Of a stretch of DNA of 64,000 bases, positions 44,138 through 52,695 are shown one piece after another. The stretch is from Microdochium bolleyi (taxonomy: Eukaryota > Ascomycota > Sordariomycetes > Xylariales > Microdochiaceae): assembly GCA_001566295.1 (NCBI GenBank), contig KQ964252.1, positions 1,178,001 to 1,242,000 of the forward strand, written 5' to 3'. Position numbers and translations under genes: made by a program. The notes beneath the pieces were generated by a model. It searched no databases. It saw only the letters and a program-made list of their open reading frames with translations, and had not been told where the DNA came from. Numbering within the stretch: the first letter of the stretch is position 1; each line of letters starts with the position of its first letter.

Positions 44138-46036
44138 TCAACAAAGAAACATCTTGGTCGTGCTGACATTGACACGGCTCCATCGCACACCACGCCACAG
44201 CGCGGACAGGAGCGTCAGCGGCCAGTACACATGATACAGCCAGACCGCCGGCATCGGGTCCCAGATCTCAAACGTGCCTTCTTTCCACGTGAGCACATGC
44301 TCGAGGAATTTCAGCACGCCTCGGACCAGCTGCCCGCCGGCAGCGCCATCTGCCCCGAGTATCAGCCTGACCAAGGGCTGCGACACCAGCGCCACGAGGT
44401 CGTGAGCGAGCCAGTACCTCGGCAGAGGGCTCCCAGCCGGCGAGACGGGCACGCTTTGGACGGCACTCTGAGCATCGCCGTTAGCTACTGTCTTCCTGCT
44501 GCCGGCATTGTTCTCGTAGTCTGACGTGGCAGACATGTAAGCCTCGACCATCGCCTCCATCGCCGGGCCCTCCTGCGCAAACAGCACGACAGCGGTATGC
44601 GCGCGCGGGTTGCACTCGATCGCATAGAACCGCCTCTCAAACTTGTCGCTGCTGGCCGCGACGTCCTCGACCATGAAGTCGAAACTGAGGTGGCCCGTCA
44701 TCTGCCCGACCCCGTCGGCCGCAGAGTTACGGGCGACATACTCGCGCGTGAACGCCAGCATGGCCTGGTACAGCGCCGACTCGGGCCCCAGGGCCTCGTA
44801 ATGCATGAGCAGCTCGGCGCTGGGACACGCCGTGAAGCACCGGACCTCGTTGCGCACGACGAGCGCGTGGGTGCAGTACTCCTGTCCTCCGGGGATGAAC
44901 TGCTGCACGATCCATGGGTTCTGCGCGGAGATGGGCAGGCGGGTGACGTACCGCTGCGTGTCGGGCCAGGAGATGTCCTGCTGCCCGCCCAGCGCGGGGC
45001 CCAGCAGCGGGAGCAGCGTCATGTTGGCCCTGTGCGTGTCGTCCACGCCGACGGTTTTCAGGATGAAAGGCCGTTCTCTGCCTCTGCTGCTGCCGCCGCC
45101 ACCACCTCCCCGATGTTGCTGCCCGTCATCGCGATTGCTGCGTCGCAGGATCTCCATGACCTGCTGCGGCGAGGTCACATCGTGCGTCTCGGGCACGGGA
45201 AGACCCAGTCTCTTCGCCGCCCGCATGAAGGCGTCCTTCTCGTGGAGCTCCATGGTCGTGGCCACGTCGAACTGGATGCACCTGCATTTCGTCCGGGCCT
45301 CGATGACCTCCTTGGCCTCGGCATCCTCCGCGGCGCTCGAGACACCCGAGCATGAGACCCACAGGTTGACGTCCTCGGCCTCGATGATGTCAACCAGGCT
45401 GCGGATGTACTCGCGGCTGGAAGTGGTGCTGGGCCTGCCAAGCTTGCAGAATCGAGATAGTGCCCGCGAGAACCGCCCGGAGCACGGGATCCCGTGGCTC
45501 TCGACGTCCGCGCCAATTACGCGGTGGCCGCACAAGCGGAACGCCCTGGCGAGGGTCAGGCCCTTGGCCATGCCGACCCCGGTGACCAGGACGGTGCGTT
45601 GCTTTTGCGATTGTTGCTGTCGTTGTGCCCGGTGGGACGATTCGTCCCGCGGAAGAAGGCTTGCCCCCTCCTGGGCCACATCGTGGCCATTGGTGGTGAT
45701 GCCATTGTGGCGGCGGTTGTCACCGTCGTCTGCGGTGCTGCTGTCTGGTGCTCCATCCCCGCTGTGACGGTGCCGGGGCTTATCCCGATCTGCAGACAGC
45801 GACAGCTGCAACGCGGGGAAGGAAGACGCGGACGGAATCGATGCTTTCGGATGACCCTGCAGCAGCTGCAACGCTCGTAAGACGATGATGCATATACCGG
45901 TGACAGGCAGCAGGGCAAGGCTGAGCAGCACCAGGGACAAGGATCGCGCCACCTCTGCTAACGGGACCGCATGATTGCCGCGCCAGCCTGCATCGTTGTC
46001 CGCAGCCAGGATTGGTGCCTTCCGCTGCTCCGCCAT
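44138..46036 (-). CDS. ATP-grasp ligase, membrane-associated (mycosporine MysC-like)
   Basis: Single exon, 632 residues. A transmembrane segment at about 33-55 (SLVLLSLALLPVTGICIIVL) follows a short N-terminus; a Ser/Asp/His/Gln-rich linker leads to a pre-ATP-grasp Rossmann-like domain (TVLVTGVGMAKGLTLARAF, about 145). The ATP-grasp fold has a binding lysine in FILKTVGVDDTHRAN (about 322-336) and a metal-binding AIECNPRAHTAV (about 472-483). A second hydrophobic stretch lies near the C-terminus (WLYHVYWPLTLLSALW). In cyanobacteria the related enzyme joins glycine to 4-deoxygadusol with ATP. Here, close to a DDGS-like cyclase and an O-methyltransferase, it is inferred to attach an amino acid to 4-deoxygadusol. 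The 161-bp gap to the aldo-keto reductase is convergent. The poly-Gly run at about 310-317 is low complexity. Confidence 0.85.
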   Translation of the reverse strand: MAEQRKAPILAADNDAGWRGNHAVPLAEVARSLSLVLLSLALLPVTGICIIVLRALQLLQGHPKASIPSASSFPALQLSLSADRDKPRHRHSGDGAPDSSTADDGDNRRHNGITTNGHDVAQEGASLLPRDESSHRAQRQQQSQKQRTVLVTGVGMAKGLTLARAFRLCGHRVIGADVESHGIPCSGRFSRALSRFCKLGRPSTTSSREYIRSLVDIIEAEDVNLWVSCSGVSSAAEDAEAKEVIEARTKCRCIQFDVATTMELHEKDAFMRAAKRLGLPVPETHDVTSPQQVMEILRRSNRDDGQQHRGGGGGGSSRGRERPFILKTVGVDDTHRANMTLLPLLGPALGGQQDISWPDTQRYVTRLPISAQNPWIVQQFIPGGQEYCTHALVVRNEVRCFTACPSAELLMHYEALGPESALYQAMLAFTREYVARNSAADGVGQMTGHLSFDFMVEDVAASSDKFERRFYAIECNPRAHTAVVLFAQEGPAMEAMVEAYMSATSDYENNAGSRKTVANGDAQSAVQSVPVSPAGSPLPRYWLAHDLVALVSQPLVRLILGADGAAGGQLVRGVLKFLEHVLTWKEGTFEIWDPMPAVWLYHVYWPLTLLSALWRGVRWSRVNVSTTKMFLC

Positions 46037-47861
46037 TGCCGCTCGGAGATTCGGCGTTCGTCTAGCTGGGTAAGGTCTTTCCCGCCTCGAGTTGTTCTTT
46101 GGGGTTTTGCTTGCTTCGGGGTCTGGGCTGCGAAATCCTGTTTCGACAAGGCGGGATCTGGTGGTGGCGAAGTAGACAAAGCCGGGGAATTGGGTGCGGA
46201 GTAGAAGTGACTTGCGCCGATGCTGGGCGAGACACTCAATGGGAAGTGCCGAGACTTTCCCCTCTTCTTTCGTGAGCTTAAGATGTCAGGGGATTATTTG
46301 AACATTGAGTAATAGCATGTGTGCAAAAGCCGCTTGTCGTGTAGTCTCGGGAAGGAATGCGCCGTGAGGCTCAAGAAACACAACGATGGCTCGCCGTAGC
46401 CCACTTTATCAAATCCCTCAAGGAGGAAGGGAAACAGGAGAAGTCTACAGGAGAAGCAAAATCAGCATGTAAGTGTGACGAGTTGACCCTAAGCTGCCTT
46501 GTCCAAGGGTGTCGCTGCAGCACTGCGGTACTGGGAGCTTTGTCTGGTGATGAGTGCGTTAGTGATGGTGGTGTCGTCGTTGTTCCTAGACCTGGCCGCT
46601 AGTGGACGCTGCAGTATCGAGCACATGCACTGTCGAAACGCCCAAGTCGTGGTTCCAGGCTCTTACCGACCGCATTGACACATGGCATGAGATAGCATTG
46701 GACGACGCCATGCCGGGGAGCGTGTAAGTCACTTCGCCAGCCGTCGAAGAGGGTGTGTCCTTGACCATACCCCTGTCTAACAAGGGCAACGTCGTGTTCT
46801 GATAGGCGAGGTAGGTACGGTGTTCTGATGTCTCTTCGGTCTGGTGTCGTCACCAGAAGTAATGATTCAACGACTCAGTTGTTAAGTCTCGTAAACAGTG
46901 GGACTGTGCCCGAGGAAACAGCTGATTGGCTGTCTCCATCATTCCACATTTCAGGGGAGTGGGGTGTCCGTACCGGAATGTACCCGCGTGAATGAGATCC
47001 AGCCCTATCGAGCTTAACCCATGCTTAGGATCGAACTTTCTGATCGCACTAGTTCCGGGGCAATCGCTTTGTGAGCCATGGCAGTCAGAAACCGGAGGGG
47101 GTGAGTCTTACATCGGACGGCTTCTCCCGGCGGATTGTTCGCAGGACCTGCGGCTACACGATCCAAGCAAGTTCTTGCTCAACTCACACCAGCCCAACAT
47201 AGAAGAGTGGGGGCAACCGACAGATGGGATTTCCAAGGTTTCAACTTGTGGATGCAAGACTCCCGTAGGTCTCGGCGGGAGGGATGTGCGCTTGGAGTCG
47301 GACGCGGGGCGGCTGTAGCTGCGACCTCGATTGCCCGCCAATAACACCAACCAGCGGGAGTACTGGAGACCCGCGACAACATCGAAGACGTCAACACTCG
47401 CGTATGCGGGTCTCTAATTGGGTTTGGATGCGGAGCTTGTCCCTGGCGTGCTTGCTTTCTCATCCTTCTGTGCGCCCCTGGATCAACATGACCAGGACCC
47501 TGCGAGGAGCTATTGCTTGCAGATTGGACATGGGCCAGCTGCAGATCGATCAGGTATTATGGACCCCCGCAATGGTGTATGGTAGTGTTCAAAACCAAAC
47601 TAGTGCGTACTTATCACATGCTGCTATGCATGGTCGGACTTTATCCTCCGTGGGCCTTGGTGCCTATGTTCTGTCGCCATGGAGACTAAGCGCTTTTTGT
47701 GGACAAAATACTACGAGGCCTGTTTGCGATTGATGTACGGGATAATGGTAGTCAAATCGTTCTGTGAGCATTGAGACTTAAGCTGCTATGAAGAGGTTGA
47801 ATGCGTCGATGTGAATTCTTCGTAATTTGAATTATGAAAAAGCTCTATGACTTGTACCCAT
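46037..47861. other. Long intergenic region inside the mycosporine-type group
   Basis: 1.8 kb between the ATP-grasp start and the cyclase stop. Near the ATP-grasp start it carries GACTTTCCC (46253-46261), also found in a promoter palindrome at 50234, plus CCCCT (46259-46263) and AGGGG (46288-46292). A 149-codon plus-strand frame at 47284-47733 has no recognisable domain. No transposon remnant seen. Confidence 0.5.
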
Positions 47862-49561
47862 CTATGCCTGTGCCTTGATGCCACGGCCGTTCAGAAGTCC
47901 ATCGAAAACTACCTTGCCCTTCTCAATCAGGGAAGTGTCTGCTTTCACAGATGCCCGAGTCTCGCCATTGGCCTTATTGCCATTGGCACCATTCAGATGC
48001 TGACTCTCAGAGATGAGTCCTGCTTCGCGTGCAGCTTCTTCGACACTGGAATTTTCAGTAGCGCTGTCCGTGTATCCAGTGTCGCTGCTGTCAACATAAG
48101 CCTCGAGTCCAGCGCCCTCGCGAGCGAATGTCTTGCAGACTGCCTTGTGCTTGTGGAGAGCTTGAGAGAGTTCCTCGGTGCTATACTCGTTGACAAAGCT
48201 GCAGCTACCAAGAGGGTTTGGTACGGCTAGTCGCAGCTTTCCGTCGCGGGTCTTGAGGATAGCCTCAGTGCCTTTGGCGAGGACCTCGTCGTTGAAGAGA
48301 GGGTGATCAATCGAAAGGCCCGCGCGGGAGAATAGCGTAAGGAGGCGCTTGTGCTCATCATCTGACAGGAGGCCGCGTTGATTGGCCAGCGTAGCAGTGT
48401 AGGCCATGTCGATTGAGATTGCGTGACCATGACGCAGCGGTGTCTCGGGGACAAGTTCGTGCAAGGGAGACCAACTGCAAACTAATTGTTAATGGTGCGG
48501 TTCTTATGTGCCACAAAACTGCTGTTCTGTTGAAAACTCTCGGAGACTTACGTGTGACCGTATGCGATAACTCTGTCGAGACCAATCTCGTGCAAGTTGG
48601 GTGACTCGAGCTTCAACATCTCGTAGATTCCTTCTCGGTTGATCTGTAGATCGCGGTGAGATGAGTACTGCTGTTTGGTATCTGTACGAATCAGACAGGA
48701 CAGGGACTCACAATGTCGGCGGCCTTGCGAACCTCCTCAGGAGCGTGGTCGGCTCTGCCAAACTTCGTGTCGATGAGCTGCTCGCAGTACTTGTCCAGTA
48801 GATCAAAGACCTCAAGGTGCGCGCAAGAGGAGATCTTGATGAGCTCTGCGAAACCGTTCCGAACCTGTGCGACAGGCAGAGTACGAAGGAACGTGAAGTC
48901 CAAAAAAGTGTGGATTGGAGCATGGTAGGCGCCAAGACGGTTCTTGTAGTTGCCGTAGTTGACGGCGACCTTGATGCTCACGCTAGCGTCAATCAAACCA
49001 ATGACTGTGGTTGGGACCCGAATGAAGTTGGTGTTTCGTCGGTAGGATGCGCATGCGAAGCTGGAAACTCATCAGTACACTTGCGTCTGTTGTCGAGGGC
49101 GGACGAAGCATTGCTTACCCTGCGACATCTGTGACCAAGCCGCCTCCGACAACGAGCACGGGCTCCTGACGTAGAGAAAGATGTGGTCAGTCGTTTGCAG
49201 AAGAATGGTAACTATGACTCTCGGGGTTTACCTTTCTGATGATGCCAAACTCGGTCATCGAGTCACAAATGCTCAAAAGAGTGTCCATGGTCTTCGCCTT
49301 TTCGCCGATAGATGTCTGATGGACTTTGAATTTCAAGCCGTGGTGCTCGAAGTACTTCTCCATCTTGGCTCCGTACATGCGGAAGACATTTTTGTCTGTG
49401 ACAGCAAGGACGCGACCCCACTGCTTGTAGCAGTTGGCAAGCTGGGTGTTTGTGACATCAAAGACGCCATCTACGAACGTGAAGTCATAAGTGATCTTCT
49501 CGTACCCTTCAACGTGGAAACCCTGGGCAGTTTCAGACACATTGGCCTTGAGGTCTGACAT
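47862..49561 (-). CDS. Sugar-phosphate cyclase, DDGS-like (dehydroquinate synthase superfamily)
   Basis: Five exons (49232-49561, 49119-49165, 48712-49060, 48552-48643, 47862-48474; 476 residues). All junctions keep frame. NAD-binding VVGGGLVTDVAG lies at 115-126, RVPTTVIGLIDASVSIKVAV at 140-159, and the metal ligands are Glu198 (GFAELIK), His272 (AYGHTWSP) and His288 (PLRHGHA). It is not a shikimate dehydroquinate synthase: fungi make that enzyme as part of the pentafunctional AROM protein, and the NYGNYKNRLGAYHAP segment matches the DDGS/EEVS branch. DDGS converts sedoheptulose 7-phosphate to demethyl-4-deoxygadusol, the first mycosporine step; EEVS is the alternative. The last 70-80 residues are an acidic, Ser/Asn-rich extension beyond the core. 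Divergent partner: an O-methyltransferase 1 kb away. Confidence 0.9.
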
Positions 49562-50027
49562 GGCTGCGTAGCTTGGAAGACGAGAGGAGATAAAGGTGAT
49601 GGGACTATGTGAAAGTGCTTGGAGAGTCAAAGGAAGTGTCAGGGATGGCAGAATGCAGACATCGAGGGACCTGGGGTCTGGGTGATGGGCAATCTTTAAA
49701 TGCCATGCCTTTGCGCCCGCGACCAGCCTGCTGAATAGTACACAGTGACCTGCGTGCAAGTACAAGAGCACTTGGTATCCAGGACACACCGTTTGGTCGA
49801 TAGAATCGTCATTAACTAGAGTCAATGACCAAATGACTTAGTCTTCGCTTACACGGGGACGTGGGTTGATCATGTAGCTGTACGTACATCTGCATCCATA
49901 TGTCAAGACTTCGTGCACACCATCAAAGCAATGATTGGCCAGCAGCTGATGACCAAGATTCTGTACGATAGAGCCGCATGAGCTAGCTGGTTGGCTTTCG
50001 AGCTTGCGTGGGGTGCTCCGAGTCTAA

Positions 50028-50047
50028 GACAACTGCAGCTAGTTGTC
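50028..50047. repeat. Inverted repeat, 7-bp arms, 6-nt spacer
   Basis: GACAACT, spacer GCAGCT, AGTTGTC. Perfect arms in the divergent promoter; a candidate operator for a dimeric regulator. No binding family assigned. Confidence 0.7.
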
Positions 50048-50163
50048 ATGCCTAGGTTCCTGTATGCAAGAGCCAAGCTCCCATTGCCGAGTTTGCCATG
50101 CGCGGGCGTGTGGCAAGTCATGCCCAAGCACAAAAAGACCCTTGGCCACATAACGCGACCCCT

Positions 50164-50181
50164 CTCCTCCCAGGGGAGGAG
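50164..50181. repeat. Inverted repeat, 8-bp arms, 2-nt spacer
   Basis: CTCCTCCC, spacer AG, GGGAGGAG. Perfect arms. The right half includes AGGGG and CCCCT lies just upstream (50159-50163), both matching the stress response element core. Confidence 0.75.
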
Positions 50182-50232
50182 GTAGACCGGTGAGCAGCCG
50201 CAAGGTACGCGCTCATCCGTGGGGTGGGGTTC

Positions 50233-50252
50233 TGACTTTCCCATGAAAGTCA
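50233..50252. repeat. Inverted repeat, 8-bp arms, 4-nt spacer
   Basis: TGACTTTC, spacer CCAT, GAAAGTCA. Perfect arms. The GACTTTCCC half recurs upstream of the ATP-grasp gene at 46253. Confidence 0.75.
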
Positions 50253-50572
50253 TGCTCTAGACTTATTGAACACGTACCGCCGTGCGCAGGATGCCTAGCA
50301 AGTCAATGACTCCAAGACGGATGGTGATGACAGCATGATCTAATAGTGTGGACTCTTTGCATGCAGCCACAGCCAAACGGGGCAGGAATGAGTTGGGCGT
50401 GGGGTCTCTCGCATAAGTCACTTGGTTGCGTGCGTGTTGAACCTCGAAAGTCTGTCCTCGAAGCGACTGATAATCTCGCGGAGAGTAAAGTCGAGAGTTC
50501 TCCGACTCTCTTGCCAGCTTCACAACACGTACAAGCACTACAAATTGAAACTGGAACTCTGCACAAGCAACG

Positions 50573-51551
50573 ATGGGTTCCAAGGTAGATCCAGCTTTCC
50601 AGGGTGTGGCGTACCAAGCGCAGGAGGAAGTCTATGTGAGAATCGTGCATTTCTGCACATCCTTCCAAACGTGTGCAAATACTAATGATGGCTCGCTTTC
50701 CAGTACGACGACGGTCGCGAGATAGCCTTGCTGCACTTCGTGTATAAGCATCCACAGCTGGAGCAGATGAGAGGCAATCCACAGCGAGTGTTGGACGCCA
50801 TCGACGAGTACGGAAAGACCCAGAAGTACTTGATGAACATCGGACCATATAAGGCGAAGACGGTGACCGAATTGATTGCGGCAGAGAAGCCTCAAGTGAT
50901 GGTAGAGCTGGGTGGATATGTCGGGTATTCCGCCATCGCCTTCGCCGCCGCAGTTCAAGCTGCTGGTGGGAAACAGTACTTCAGTCTGGAGCACAATCCT
51001 GAGTTCGCAGCAGTCATCACGATGCTAGCTGACCTCGCTGGCCTTCGAGATATTGTTCAAGTTGTCGTTGGAAACAGCGCAGATTCACTCCGGAGGCTGC
51101 ACCGCAACGGCGAGCTCAAGCAAATCGACTTGCTTTTCTTGGATCACCTGAAGCCAGCATACACGCCCGATCTGAAGCTCTGTGAAGAGCTTGAGCTTGT
51201 GCGGCCTGGATCAGTATATGCTGCTGACAATGGTAAGTCTCTCCACTGGGATATGGGGCAAGGGGATGGTATACTGACCTCCGTCTCAGTCGTAAAACCG
51301 GGAAATCCTCCGTACCTCAAGTACGTCCGCAGTACAGTCGAGCAGAAGAAGGAAGCCTTGGCAGCTTCAAACGACAATGGTCCACAGGGCAATCCAAAGC
51401 TTGTATACGAGAGTCGCTTTGTGGAGGGTTGGGAGCCATCTGGCGTGCCGGTGAGTGAAAGACGTGCTATTGTGCAAGCCGCCCCTTGCTAACGTGAGGG
51501 TTTCAACAGGATGCCCTGGAGATCACTAGATGTACCGGTATCGATACGTGA
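50573..51551 (+). CDS. Catechol-type O-methyltransferase (mycosporine MysB-like)
   Basis: Four exons (50573-50635, 50704-51232, 51290-51450, 51510-51551; 264 residues). The SAM-binding motif VELGGYVGYSAIAFA begins at residue 88, followed by YFSLEHNPEFAAVI (acidic ribose ligand) and IDLLFLDHLK and YAADN, whose Asp/Asn residues bind the metal as in COMT. The N-terminal MNIGPYKAKTVTELI is also COMT-like. Introns of 68, 57 and 59 nt have ACTAAT, TACTGAC and GCTAAC branch sites. The last exon encodes only 13 residues. In the inferred pathway it methylates demethyl-4-deoxygadusol to 4-deoxygadusol. It is divergent from the DDGS-like cyclase. Other catecholic substrates remain possible in isolation; the neighbourhood decides the call. 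Confidence 0.9.
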
Positions 51552-52695
51552 AGTGTAGCCGACGAGATGATCGAATTCGATTGAGAAGTACGATGGCTGA
51601 AGGCGCATCAAATACCTCAGGCTGAGATATGCGACTCATGGCTGGATGGGGAGGATGTCTGCCAGGTGCCGTCCAGACCATCATGAGCATCGTAGTGAGC
51701 TTATGGCCACAGTTGGATCTTCGAGGTGGTCATGGGCTTCCGCTTTGAGCTAGACCTCGTCAGTGTGGAAAACATGGGGTTGACTGCATATTCGACATGG
51801 GGACAAATCCAGGCCGGCGAGCTGGAGAGAATGGAGACAGTGAATTGGAAGACTACGCAGTAGAGAAGAGGGCTGTGATTAGACTATTGACGGAGCCTCG
51901 CGGAATTCGTGCAACGGCGCACTTGATTCGATGCCGCTCCTTCTATGTCAGGGACAACGAGGCGAGGCAGGAGCGATTCAGCGAGAGCGTGATTCCCCCT
52001 TCCACAGCTCGCCAACACGTCGCTTCTGTCGGACGAGGTAGCATAATGACAAAATCTCGACTTCCATGGAGAGGGAGACCGAAGCCAAGCTCATCAGAGG
52101 CCTTGGACCTGTTTGATTCGACTTGTTGAGGCAGGCTTTGGGACCCGGGTTCACGTCAAGTGCCAGCAGCAGGGCTGGAGCCAGGACATGATCAGCTGGC
52201 AGCGGGCGGGCCCACCAGTATTGTCAGCCGGCAAGCCTCAGCTGCTCCATAACAAAGGTGTGCTCCAAGCTGCAGCCCAGCACGGCCTGGGCAAGCCCGT
52301 TCGTTCCCTTGTCTGGCCTGCGTGACGCTGGATTTGCCTGCGAGACTGTGCTCCATTCCTCCACCTTGCCAAATCGCGACCAACCGCGCTCGTCAACGCG
52401 ACGGACCACGACTTGGAGCAGCACCGAGCAGCTTCCAGCCCACCACGCAACAACGCCGGCGACAGCGCTGCCATTGACTGAGCACGACCCTGGCAGTCTC
52501 TTGGCTCTGAGTCGCCCCGACTGCTCCTCCTGTCGATGCATCGCCCACCTGCCCAGCCGCGCAGACGCCGATTCATCGCATAAAATCCTCGAGCGGCGTC
52601 TTCATCGCCAGCGCCCCACGTCCAACTGCGCCTGCCCGTCGCGCATCGCACAACAGCAACAGCTGGCCGCCTGCTCGTCTCCAGCAACACCCGCG
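51552..52695. other. Intergenic, right edge of the mycosporine-type group
   Basis: 1.1 kb between two plus-strand genes. The frame of the next gene is open back to 52258, but that part is C/A-rich leader without conserved character. No gene seen. Confidence 0.5.

Larger units (their letters stand above)
49562..50572. promoter_or_regulatory. Divergent promoter between cyclase and O-methyltransferase
   Basis: About 1 kb shared by the two genes of the first mycosporine steps. It holds three inverted repeats within 225 bp (listed separately) and a CCCCT/AGGGG pair at 50159-50176. I see no gene. Confidence 0.65.

Noticed and set aside
47284..47733. 149-codon frame in the ATP-grasp/cyclase gap
   Set aside because: No recognisable domain, no conserved start context, composition like surrounding spacer.
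47862..49561. Cyclase as shikimate-pathway 3-dehydroquinate synthase
   Set aside because: Fungi carry that activity in the pentafunctional AROM protein; motif context and methyltransferase/ATP-grasp neighbours favour DDGS.
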